Of a DNA stretch of 64,000 nt, positions 24,427-32,161 are shown piece after piece (within the stretch, counting starts at the first letter, position 1; each line of letters opens with the position of its first letter). Origin of the DNA: an uncultured Selenomonadales bacterium (lineage in GTDB: Bacteria > Bacillota > Negativicutes > Selenomonadales > Selenomonadaceae); assembly GCA_947304355.1 (NCBI GenBank), contig CAMZAX010000011.1, positions 1 to 64,000 on the forward strand, given 5' to 3'. Position numbers and translations under genes: made by a program. Under the pieces are notes generated by a model. The model had not been told where the DNA came from. It worked only from the letters and a program-made list of their open reading frames with translations, and made no database searches.

Positions 24427-25533
24427 ATGGGAAAAGGCGCAACCCGGCTTGATGCAATCACCCGCCAGAACGAATTGCTTCAAGAGCAAAACGATTTACT
24501 GCGCGAACAGAACGCACTCTTGCAACAATCGTCAGCGGGCAATCGGCACGGCGACTACGAAATTTTGGTTGACAACATTGACCGCGACGAAATGCGCAGC
24601 GGCTTTCTCGTCACGAGCCACAGAAAAAAACTCTGGAACGTCCAGCTCAATCTGATTAAAGAATTCGACCGCATCTGCAGGAAACACAACCTGCGTTGGT
24701 TCGCATACGCAGGAACTTTGCTCGGCGCGGCGCGGCACAAAGGCTATATCCCGTGGGACGACGACGTTGATGTTGCAATGTTGCGACCCGATTACGAGAA
24801 ATTCAGACGGATTGTCGCTTCCGAAATCAAGCCGCCGTATCTTTTGGATATCTGGTACAATTACCGCCGCGAAGACGACGAGCCTTCCGAGATGACCGAT
24901 ATGTCGTTGCCGCTCATTACAAACGAGCATTTCAAAAAGTATTATCCGATTTGCTTCCCGTTTTTCCCGCTCATAAAGATACGTGACACAAGGACTTTTA
25001 TGCTGGAGCATCCGGGCGTAAACAACGTCCATCAAAGTATTTTCCTCGACATCTTCCCGCTCGATACGGTGCCGCCCTTTGCCGAGAAGGAAATTAAAAT
25101 AAAGTTTGAAATTGCGCGAGTTGTTTACGCGGCAACAGTCAAGCCTCAACTCATACGCGACGCCATGGAAAAGAAACAGCGGCTCCTTGTCGACTACGAC
25201 AGCCTGCAAAAATTTATCAAGTTGCCCTACAAGCAACGCGGTATGCAACTCGAAAAACTTTTGGCGAAACATTTTTTCATGTCCGAACATTTAGGACTGA
25301 TAAAAAATTGGAGTATCCTTAAAAGCCGGCTTTTTGAACAATCAAAAGACTATCAAGATCTTACGTACTTGCCTTTTGAAAAGATTGAGTTGCCCGTCCC
25401 CATTGGTTATGATTCTGTTTTGACCGATCTTTACGGCGAATGGCGCAAGCCCGTTATCGGGAAACCTCATTCAAAATTTTACAGCGCGGAAATTCCTTGG
25501 ACTGAATACGTGCAAAAGGCGGCGTTCAAATAA
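24427..25533 (+). CDS. LicD family phosphotransferase with N-terminal coiled coil
   Basis: 368 residues. Residues 12-35 form a coiled-coil-like repeat (NELLQEQNDLLREQNALLQQ). The LicD nucleotidyltransferase-like core follows: LRWFAYAGTLLGAARHKGYI, then PWDDDVDVAMLRPDY with the metal-binding acidic residues, and IFLDIFPLD. LicD proteins transfer phosphocholine or related groups to surface glycans. The next gene makes CDP-glycerol, so phosphoglycerol transfer is an attractive guess. An AAGGAGG precedes the ATG. Confidence 0.88.
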   Translation: MGKGATRLDAITRQNELLQEQNDLLREQNALLQQSSAGNRHGDYEILVDNIDRDEMRSGFLVTSHRKKLWNVQLNLIKEFDRICRKHNLRWFAYAGTLLGAARHKGYIPWDDDVDVAMLRPDYEKFRRIVASEIKPPYLLDIWYNYRREDDEPSEMTDMSLPLITNEHFKKYYPICFPFFPLIKIRDTRTFMLEHPGVNNVHQSIFLDIFPLDTVPPFAEKEIKIKFEIARVVYAATVKPQLIRDAMEKKQRLLVDYDSLQKFIKLPYKQRGMQLEKLLAKHFFMSEHLGLIKNWSILKSRLFEQSKDYQDLTYLPFEKIELPVPIGYDSVLTDLYGEWRKPVIGKPHSKFYSAEIPWTEYVQKAAFK

Positions 25534-25585
25534 TTTCACGGCTATGACTTGCGGCAAAGTCACGCGTAACGGAAGGAGAATCGTC

Positions 25586-25993
25586 ATGACACGAGTTATA
25601 ACTTACGGCACCTTCGACCTGTTGCACTACGGTCACATAAAACTTTTGCAAAGAGCAAAGGCTTTGGGCGATTATCTTATCGTCGCGCTGTCGACCGACG
25701 AATTCAACATGCGCCAAAAGAACAAACGAAGCTACTTTTCCTACGAAGAACGCAAGCTGATTTTGGAAGCGATTCGCTACGTCGATTTGATTATCCCCGA
25801 AGAAAGTTGGGAGCAAAAGAAAACCGATATAATCAAGTACGAGGTTGACGTGTTCGTTATCGGCGACGATTGGGAAGGCAAATTCGATTTCCTCAAGACC
25901 GTCGGCAAGGGTTGCGAAGTAATTTACTTGCCGCGCACGCCGGAAATCAGCACGACGCAAATCAAAAACGAACTCAAATCATATAATCCTTAA
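25586..25993 (+). CDS. tagD: Glycerol-3-phosphate cytidylyltransferase
   Basis: 135-residue nucleotidyltransferase making CDP-glycerol from CTP and glycerol-3-phosphate. Signature VITYGTFDLLHYGHIKLLQR at the start, then RSYFSYEERKLILEAIRYVD, VIGDDWEGKFD and PRTPEISTTQIK. The start is the ATG after GGAAGGAG. It is directly downstream of licD, suggesting a shared pathway for decorating a surface polymer. Confidence 0.93.
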   Translation: MTRVITYGTFDLLHYGHIKLLQRAKALGDYLIVALSTDEFNMRQKNKRSYFSYEERKLILEAIRYVDLIIPEESWEQKKTDIIKYEVDVFVIGDDWEGKFDFLKTVGKGCEVIYLPRTPEISTTQIKNELKSYNP

Positions 25994-26015
25994 ACACATT
26001 AAGCGAGGCGTTTAA

Positions 26016-26474
26016 ATGTTTGAATATCGCAAGGCGACGTTCGCGGACGTGGACGAGATTCATGAATTAATCGCGGGTTACGCGGCGCAAGGAATCATGT
26101 TGCCTAAGCCGCACAGCACGCTTTACGAGACGTTGCGCGAATTCGTCGTGGCGGAAGATGTCGCGTCGAAAAAAATCGTCGGCGTCGGCGCGTTGCATTT
26201 GACGTGGAACGAATTGGCGGAAGTGCGCTCCATGGCTGTGCACGCAGACTTTTCGCGCAAGGGCATCGGCTCGGCTATCGTCAAGAAACTTTTGGCGGAA
26301 GGTCGCGCCGTCGGTGTGAAGAAATTTTTCACGCTGACCTATCGCCCCGAATTTTTCAAGTCGCTCGGCTTCACGCTGACGACCAAAGAATCACTGCCGC
26401 ACAAAATCTGGAAAGATTGCATGGACTGCCCGAAGTTCCCCAACTGCGACGAAATAGCCATGACGCTTGAATAA
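26016..26474 (+). CDS. GNAT N-acetyltransferase, ArgA-like
   Basis: 152 residues. The acetyl-CoA-binding signature is ADFSRKGIGSAIVKKLL after VRSMAVH, and the C-terminal stretch KIWKDCMDCPKFPNCDEIAM is characteristic of the short ArgA-like acetyltransferases of Firmicutes, some of which act as N-acetylglutamate synthases for arginine synthesis. The cysteine-rich tail could bind metal. A GCGAGGCG ribosome-like site precedes the ATG. Ends before a terminator. Confidence 0.82.
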   Translation: MFEYRKATFADVDEIHELIAGYAAQGIMLPKPHSTLYETLREFVVAEDVASKKIVGVGALHLTWNELAEVRSMAVHADFSRKGIGSAIVKKLLAEGRAVGVKKFFTLTYRPEFFKSLGFTLTTKESLPHKIWKDCMDCPKFPNCDEIAMTLE

Positions 26475-26475
26475 A

Positions 26476-26519
26476 AAATTTTCCCCTCGCGCCGTAAGCG
26501 GCAGGGGGGATTTTTTTTG
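26476..26519 (+). terminator. Intrinsic terminator after the acetyltransferase gene
   Basis: TTCCCCTCGCGCCG pairs with CGGCAGGGGGGA around a TAAG loop with minor bulges, followed by eight T. Confidence 0.85.
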
Positions 26520-26565
26520 CGTTGAACTTTACACGCGCAGAAAACTTTTTTGGAGGATGAATTCA

Positions 26566-27225
26566 ATGACCGAAGACAAACGCAGGATTCACATACGCGG
26601 AATCGGCACCGCCGCGCAGACGCCCGACACGGTTGCTTTGTCGCTGACTTTAGCCGCGCAACACAACGAATACGCCGCTGCAATGAAAATCGGCAGTCAA
26701 CAAGTCGAAATGCTCCGCGAGGCGATCGTCGACGCGGGCTTCAAAGCCGACGACCTTAAGACGATAAATTTCAACGTGCGCGCCGTCTACGAGAGCGAAG
26801 AGTACCGCGACGGCAACTCAAAGCGCAATCGTCAAGTCTTCGCGGGTTTTGAATGCCGGCACGACTTGAAATTGAACTTCGACTTCGACAACGACAAGCT
26901 CAACCGCGCACTCGACACGATAGCTGTCAACTTGGCTCAGCCGAAAATTTCAATCGCGTTCGCCGTGAAGGACACCGCCGCCCTTAACGACGCAATCTTG
27001 AAGTCCGCAGCGCAAGACGCTCGTCGCAAAGCCGAAATCCTCTGCGCGGCGTCCGGCGTCAAGCTCGGCAGGCTCATCGACATAAATTATTCGTGGGACG
27101 ACTCGCGGGCGCAAGAGACGATTGTTTACGGCGAATGCGCCTCCGTCGACCGCAACGCCTTCGACCTGCAACCCGAAGACTTGACCGCAAGCGACAGCGT
27201 CGATTTCCTGTGGGAGATTGAATAA
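26566..27225 (+). CDS. SIMPL (DUF541) domain protein
   Basis: 219 residues with the SIMPL fold pattern: IHIRGIGTAAQTPDTVALSL at the start, MLREAIVDAGFKADDLKTIN, and SAAQDARRKAEILCAASGVK near the end, then ININYS-like LIDINYSW. There is no signal peptide, so it appears cytoplasmic, unlike many exported relatives. Function of the family is poorly defined. ATG at 26566 is used because GGAGG lies 9 bases upstream; the ATG at 26557 is too close. Directly followed by another gene (TAAATG). Confidence 0.82.
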   Translation: MTEDKRRIHIRGIGTAAQTPDTVALSLTLAAQHNEYAAAMKIGSQQVEMLREAIVDAGFKADDLKTINFNVRAVYESEEYRDGNSKRNRQVFAGFECRHDLKLNFDFDNDKLNRALDTIAVNLAQPKISIAFAVKDTAALNDAILKSAAQDARRKAEILCAASGVKLGRLIDINYSWDDSRAQETIVYGECASVDRNAFDLQPEDLTASDSVDFLWEIE

Positions 27226-28227
27226 ATGGCAAAGCAAATCAAATTCACCGTCGGCGGCTTCTTCGGCGGATACAAGACTGTCGAAATTTCAATCGCGGGC
27301 GACGCGGCGTCGTATAAAATTTTGCGCAACGGTCTGCTTGATGTCGAAAAAAAATTTTCAACCGTCAAAGTCTCAACGGCGTGGCTTGACGAACTCGACG
27401 CGCTGAAAATTTTCGCGTGGCAGGAAAATTATTCGTCGGACGTTAGCGACGGCACGCAATGGCAGTTGACATTCAAGGACGGCGAAAAAATTTATCGCGG
27501 GCACGGCTCGAATGCTTATCCCGAAAATTGGGAGCGGTTCCTCGATTGGCTCGACGCGCTTGTTCCCGAAATGGAGTTCGTCAATCGTGAGCGGCTCGAA
27601 AAAGTCACGCTCGACTATTCCCGCGAATCGGCGATCGGCTACACGATTTCCGAACAGCTGACGCTCGACCGCCGCGAAAAAATTTTGACGCTCGACAAGC
27701 ACAACTCGTCACACCGTTACGACTTCGGCGCGGACATTGATAAGCTTTTCGACGCCGCGCAGATTTTCTTCGACAACCTCGAACGTAACGACTTCCGCAA
27801 AGATTCGCCCGCGCAAATAAAAATCGAACTCGTCCGCCACGACGGTTCGATTGAAAATATTGACGCGAATTATACCGAACGCGACCTGCCGGGCTTGACG
27901 CAATTCGTCAACGCGCTTAAGGGTTTCGTCACCGATTTGACGGCGGAGATGTTCACGCCCGTTCCCGACGACACGCCCGCGCAGGGCAAATATATTTTGT
28001 GCAAAGTGCAATTCAAGGGCAGTTACAAGCACTACACCTACCGCACGGACGACGAGACGCTTGCGGTTGGCGATACGGTTGACGTGCCCGTAGGCAAGAA
28101 CAACGACGTCAATCAGGCGCGCATTGTCGAAATCGGTTACTTCGACGAATACGAGACGCCGTTCCCCGTCGACAGAATCAAAAAAATCATCGGCAAGCAC
28201 GTCGCCTCCGCGTGGGACAATTATTGA
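27226..28227 (+). CDS. Conserved protein of unknown function, 333 residues
   Basis: No known domain recognised. It is soluble, acidic and begins KQIKFTVGGFFGGYKTVEIS. A Trp/Tyr-rich segment (WERFLDWLDALVPEMEFV) lies near residue 110. The last 80 residues form a small beta-rich unit (YILCKVQFKGSYKHYTYRTD, LAVGDTVDVPVGKNNDVNQA) that resembles a nucleic-acid or primosomal-type barrel, by eye only. It starts immediately after the SIMPL gene stop and so is co-expressed. Its TGA stop is followed at once by a 7-bp array. Confidence 0.7.
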   Translation: MAKQIKFTVGGFFGGYKTVEISIAGDAASYKILRNGLLDVEKKFSTVKVSTAWLDELDALKIFAWQENYSSDVSDGTQWQLTFKDGEKIYRGHGSNAYPENWERFLDWLDALVPEMEFVNRERLEKVTLDYSRESAIGYTISEQLTLDRREKILTLDKHNSSHRYDFGADIDKLFDAAQIFFDNLERNDFRKDSPAQIKIELVRHDGSIENIDANYTERDLPGLTQFVNALKGFVTDLTAEMFTPVPDDTPAQGKYILCKVQFKGSYKHYTYRTDDETLAVGDTVDVPVGKNNDVNQARIVEIGYFDEYETPFPVDRIKKIIGKHVASAWDNY

Positions 28228-28245
28228 TTAGGAACTAGGAACTAG
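28228..28245. repeat. Short 7-bp array after the 333-residue protein gene
   Basis: TTAGGAA, CTAGGAA, CTAG beginning directly after the TGA stop codon, between this gene and converging rnc. Confidence 0.8.
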
Positions 28246-28268
28246 ATTTTTGAACCGGTCGCTTAAAT

Positions 28269-29042
28269 TTATTCCAGCTCGCCGAGTTTTTGCAAGGCAG
28301 CTTTGGCAGCTTCCTGTTCGGCAAGTTTTTTGCTGCGTCCGACGCCGCGTCCGTAAATTTCGCCGTCAATCAACGCCGCCGATTCAAACGTCCGCATATG
28401 CGGCGGGCCGCTTACGTTCAAATCGGCGTAGGTGAGCTTCTGCAACGTGCCTTGTCGCTGAATGACTTCCTGCAACTTGCTTTTGTAGTCTTTGGGAATG
28501 CCCGTGGTCTTGACGTGCTCGAATTCGGGCGCAAGTTGGCGCAGGACGTAATCGCGGGCGACTTCCCAGCCGCACTCAAGATAAATCGCGCCGATTACAG
28601 CCTCGAAGGCGTCTTCAAGATTCGTTTCGCGTTCGCGACCGTCAGCCTCTTCCGTCGGACCAAGCAAAAGCAATTCGCCCAAGCCCATTTCGCGCGCCAG
28701 CCGTGTCAACGTCGATTGCCGCACGACGCTCGAACGCATTTTGGTAAGCTCGCCTTCCTTCAGGTTGTTGAAGTGCTCGAAAAGATAAGTTGCCGTCGCC
28801 AAGCCCAGAACCGCGTCGCCCAAAAATTCCAGGCGTTCGCTGTACTTCAAACGCGGCTCGAATTCCCGCGCGTAAGATTTGTGCGTCAAGGCGATGTTGA
28901 GCGTTTCAAGCCGCGAAAATTTTATGCCGATCATGTTGGAGAATTCCTGCAACAGTTCGCGGCGTTCGTCGGTCAGTTCCTCTTCGACAGTGGTTTCGCC
29001 TTCGGGTGTTTCAAAAATTTTCTCGTCGATAGTCAAACTCAA
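28269..29042 (-). CDS. rnc: Ribonuclease III
   Basis: Double-strand RNA endonuclease for rRNA and mRNA processing. The RNase III signature ERLEFLGDAVLGLATATYLF, LTKMRSSVVRQ and LEDAFEAVIGAIYLECGW (metal-binding Glu/Asp) are present. The C-terminal dsRNA-binding domain runs from DYKSKLQEVIQRQG to AEQEAAKAALQKLGEL. The start is a TTG at 29042, 8 bases after AGAGG; the open frame beyond it runs into a 7-bp array. 257 residues. It follows the O-antigen-ligase-like gene on the same strand. Confidence 0.95.
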   Translation of the reverse strand: MSLTIDEKIFETPEGETTVEEELTDERRELLQEFSNMIGIKFSRLETLNIALTHKSYAREFEPRLKYSERLEFLGDAVLGLATATYLFEHFNNLKEGELTKMRSSVVRQSTLTRLAREMGLGELLLLGPTEEADGRERETNLEDAFEAVIGAIYLECGWEVARDYVLRQLAPEFEHVKTTGIPKDYKSKLQEVIQRQGTLQKLTYADLNVSGPPHMRTFESAALIDGEIYGRGVGRSKKLAEQEAAKAALQKLGELE

Positions 29043-29057
29043 AAAGGTCACCTCTTG

Positions 29058-29135
29058 ATAAGGGAGAAGGGACAAGGGATAAGGGACAAGATTTTTTGTT
29101 TTAACTTGTCCCTTGCCCCTTACCCCTTGTCCCTG
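29058..29135. repeat. Inverted pair of 7-bp arrays between ligase-like gene and rnc
   Basis: Left arm ATAAGGG, AGAAGGG, ACAAGGG, ATAAGGG, ACAAG. Right arm CTTGTCC, CTTGCCC, CTTACCC, CTTGTCC, CTG. The arms are almost perfectly complementary over about 24 bp around a 14-base AT loop. The right arm encodes the last residues and stop of the ligase-like protein. Confidence 0.9.
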
Positions 29136-30321
29136 AAATAATTTTCTCGGCGGCAAGCAACGTGCCCGCCAACAGCCAGAATTCGCGCATTATCGGGACT
29201 TGATTCATGTTCGTATCGGTCAAGCCTTCAAGCTGGAGACCCGCCAATATCAGCAACGCCGTCATGCCCGCGCCGAACGCGATATTTTTTTCGCGACGAA
29301 ATTGCGTGTAGAACTTCCAAAAGAAATACGCGTACAGCCCGACGAACGCCGACAAGCCGACTGCGCCGCCTTCGCTCGCGCGGTGCAAAATGTTGTTGTG
29401 CGGGTGAGTGTGTCCGCGCCCGATTTCGCCCGGACGTTCGCGCGCCTCGTCAGAAATGTAGTGCTCGTTGTAAGCCGTGAAGAACATTTTCTGCCCGACG
29501 CCGAATATCGGGTAGTCGTGGAAAATTTCAGTCGCCGATTCCCACATCAAGACGCGCTCGGTGTTACTTTGAAATTTCGTGCTTACCATCGTCGACAGCC
29601 TGTCTTGAATCTTCGGCGACAGCAACGCGACAATCACGAACACTATCGCCAAGCCCGCGCAGATTTTCGCGGCAAGCAGGCGATAATTTTTTTCAAGCAC
29701 GACGAAAATCAACGCGACGACGACGAACGCCAGCCACGCGCCGCGCGTCATCGACAGCACGAGACAGATTAAACTCAAGCCCGCGCCCAAGACCGACAGC
29801 CCGCGCCACAACGGCGGCAAGAATTTAAGTTGCGCAATGAAAATCATCAGCGGGATTTGCATAAGCATGAACGAACCGTAAAACGTCGGCGTGTGATTGA
29901 ATCCGAACGCTCTCGGCTCGCCCGCCGCGAAGTATTGATACAGCCCCGCCGCGTCGTTTATCAGCATTGCAATCAGCGACACGATTAACACGCCGCAAAG
30001 TTGCGCGCGCCGCTTGATAAACGTCATTGCAAAGACCAGCGGGAACATGCGGTGCAATTCGCCAAGCACTTCGCGGAAACTCGTCGACGGCTCCCACGAC
30101 GTCATTGCGATTAAAATTTGACACGCCATGTAAACCGCAAGCACTTCCAAGATATTCGAGTCGAAGCGCGGCCAAGTCTTCGTGCGCAGGCGGTGGACTA
30201 CAATGAACAGCACGCCCAAGCCCACGGCGATACTTGCGGCGGCGGTCGACAGCGGCGTAGCGAATGCCAACAGCAAGACGACACCGTACATTGCCTGGTT
30301 AAGTGAAAATTTCAGCGGCAT
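29101..30321 (-). CDS. O-antigen ligase-like polytopic membrane protein
   Basis: About 406 residues with ten or more hydrophobic segments. The WaaL/Wzy_C-type loop is HNNILHRASEGGAVGLSAFV preceded by GRGHTHPHNN, the conserved periplasmic histidine region. Such proteins join O-antigen or similar glycans to a lipid carrier, which points to an outer membrane. The start is ATG at 30321 (GTG at 30324 also possible), overlapping the nadE stop. The last ten residues (GTRGKGQGTS) come from a 7-bp array rather than from the family. Confidence 0.82.
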   Translation of the reverse strand: MPLKFSLNQAMYGVVLLLAFATPLSTAAASIAVGLGVLFIVVHRLRTKTWPRFDSNILEVLAVYMACQILIAMTSWEPSTSFREVLGELHRMFPLVFAMTFIKRRAQLCGVLIVSLIAMLINDAAGLYQYFAAGEPRAFGFNHTPTFYGSFMLMQIPLMIFIAQLKFLPPLWRGLSVLGAGLSLICLVLSMTRGAWLAFVVVALIFVVLEKNYRLLAAKICAGLAIVFVIVALLSPKIQDRLSTMVSTKFQSNTERVLMWESATEIFHDYPIFGVGQKMFFTAYNEHYISDEARERPGEIGRGHTHPHNNILHRASEGGAVGLSAFVGLYAYFFWKFYTQFRREKNIAFGAGMTALLILAGLQLEGLTDTNMNQVPIMREFWLLAGTLLAAEKIISGTRGKGQGTS

Positions 30322-32048
30322 CACTTACCTCCGATCAGTTCGGCTTTCAGCTCGCGATAAGCCCGCGTAAAGTGCGTTCCGTTTTGCGACTCGCGACGCG
30401 CTCCGTAGGGTGAATTGGTTACGGCAAGAATCGGCGGCGACTGAATGCGCTTTGCGACACCCATGCCCGTGAACGCCCGCCACCAACGCTCAAGGTCGGC
30501 AATGAAGTCTTCTTCGTTCGGGAAATATTTTTCGACAAGCCCGGCGTTGCAACCGATAGATTTTTCAAGCTCGCCCGTCGCGTACCAACGCAAAATTTCT
30601 TCGGGCGTCCAATTATTTTCAGCGAAGGCGCGCAGTAAGTAATCGTGATAATCGTAGCGGAGCGGGTCGCCCTTGCCCTCGTCGACGTTCTGCGCGGTCG
30701 ACAGCTCGGCACTGGGCACGATGTCGATAATGCCCTGCGGAATGACTTCGCGCTTGTAAATTTCGGCGTTCATGTAGCGGGCAAGGTCGTAAACTTGATA
30801 CTTCCACAGGTCGGCAAGCGCGCTCAAGAAGCCCGCCTCGTCGCCGTAAAGCGTGGCGTAACCGACGGTCGATTCGGCTTTGTTGGCGTTGCAGGTGAAG
30901 ACGCCGCCGACGCTCGCCGCAACAGCCGCCAAAATCCTCGCGCTGCGGTCGCGGGCTTGAATGTTCTCCTTGACGAAATTCGACACACTCACGCCGACGC
31001 CTTCAAGTTGCTTGACCGTCCAATCGACGGACTCTTGAATCGGCACGACGAAATATTTACAGCCAAGATTTTTTGCAAGCCGGTCGCTCAAATTTTTTGT
31101 CGTGGCGGAGTTGAAACGGCTCGGCATGTTGACAAGGTAAACATTTTCCGCGCCGACGACTTGCACGTAAAGCGCGGCGGCAACCGCCGAATCAATCCCG
31201 CCGCTCACGCCGATAACGACTTTGCCAACGCCGATTTGCTCAAGAAATTCTTTCACGCCGTAACGAATCGCGCGATAAATTCGGGCGGACTCGGTTTCGA
31301 CGGGCGGTTTAAGCACGGGCATTCTGTCAATCTCGTTAAGCTCGACGAAATTCAGACATTCCGCGAAGGGCTCGGCGTATTGAACGAGTTCGCCGCGCGA
31401 ATTGTAAACCGCGCTGCCGCCGTCGAAGGGATAAATTGTCTTGCCGGTATTCTGCACGCCGACCGCGCTTACACTTATCAGCGGACGACCGTAATTTTTA
31501 GTTGCGGACTTCTCGCCGACAACAAACGGCGCGGACGAAAGCCTTAAGCAAAAAGCGGACGTTCTGTCAACAGATTGTTCCTGATTGCCGATTAGAAAAG
31601 ATGCGCCGTATTCTTCGATTGCACCGTCGCTCGTGTCGTTCTCAAGGTGCAGATACGCGGCTTGAGTGTCGGGCGCGGCGCAAGAATTTTTTTCTTCAGC
31701 CGACGGCAATTCGTGCCCGATGACGGGAGAATCAATCAGTTTGCCGTTGCGTGCCACAAAAATCGCGTTGAAAGGCTTATCGTTTACGTCAATGTCTATG
31801 TTGCCGAAGACGACGGTAATGTTTTTGCTTGCCGCAATTATCTCCGCGCCGTAACATTCGCAATCGTCCAAAAAAGTTTCTTGTTGCCACGCGCCGCCGA
31901 CCATTCTGCCGGGCACCGCCAATTCGGGGAAAATTACCATGTCCGCGCCGCAAGCCCGCGCCTCGTCGATAAGTTGTAAAATTTTTCGCGTGTTCACGTC
32001 GGGATGTCCCGCCACGACTTTCATTTGAGCATACGCTATCTTCGGCAA
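30321..32048 (-). CDS. nadE: NAD+ synthase with degenerate nitrilase domain
   Basis: 575 residues. The C-terminal synthetase half is intact: P-loop VVIGVSGGIDSAVAAALYVQ, NMPSRFNSATTKNLS, QARDRSARILAAVAA, TCNANKAESTVGYATLYGD. The N-terminal nitrilase domain keeps the glutamate (MVIFPELAVPG) and the end of the fold (YPFDGGSAVYNSRGELV). However, the catalytic lysine segment (normally R-K-T before L-P-N-Y) reads PVIGHELPSAEE, and the catalytic cysteine segment (normally L-C-E-D) reads SFLIGNQEQS. The domain should be unable to hydrolyse glutamine, leaving an ammonia-dependent enzyme. TTG start after GGGAGG. Confidence 0.9.
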   Translation of the reverse strand: MPKIAYAQMKVVAGHPDVNTRKILQLIDEARACGADMVIFPELAVPGRMVGGAWQQETFLDDCECYGAEIIAASKNITVVFGNIDIDVNDKPFNAIFVARNGKLIDSPVIGHELPSAEEKNSCAAPDTQAAYLHLENDTSDGAIEEYGASFLIGNQEQSVDRTSAFCLRLSSAPFVVGEKSATKNYGRPLISVSAVGVQNTGKTIYPFDGGSAVYNSRGELVQYAEPFAECLNFVELNEIDRMPVLKPPVETESARIYRAIRYGVKEFLEQIGVGKVVIGVSGGIDSAVAAALYVQVVGAENVYLVNMPSRFNSATTKNLSDRLAKNLGCKYFVVPIQESVDWTVKQLEGVGVSVSNFVKENIQARDRSARILAAVAASVGGVFTCNANKAESTVGYATLYGDEAGFLSALADLWKYQVYDLARYMNAEIYKREVIPQGIIDIVPSAELSTAQNVDEGKGDPLRYDYHDYLLRAFAENNWTPEEILRWYATGELEKSIGCNAGLVEKYFPNEEDFIADLERWWRAFTGMGVAKRIQSPPILAVTNSPYGARRESQNGTHFTRAYRELKAELIGGK

Positions 32049-32079
32049 GTCAATCGCCTCCCAAAATTTTTCTGCGCTG

Positions 32080-32108
32080 ATAATAATTCATTTTGCCGAA
32101 TTGCACAA
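32080..32108 (-). promoter_or_regulatory. Putative nadE promoter
   Basis: TTGTGC, 17 bases, TATTAT on the minus strand. Its -35 box overlaps that of the divergent plus-strand promoter at 32101-32106, so the two cannot easily be occupied together. Confidence 0.5.
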
Positions 32109-32129
32109 CGAAAATTTTTTTCATACAAT
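32101..32129 (+). promoter_or_regulatory. Putative promoter of the GspL/PilN-like gene
   Basis: TTGCAC, 17 bases, TACAAT, 33 bp before the ATG. Overlaps the nadE -35 box on the other strand. Confidence 0.5.
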
Positions 32130-32161
32130 GACGGCAAAATTTTTTCGGGGCGGGTGACGGT

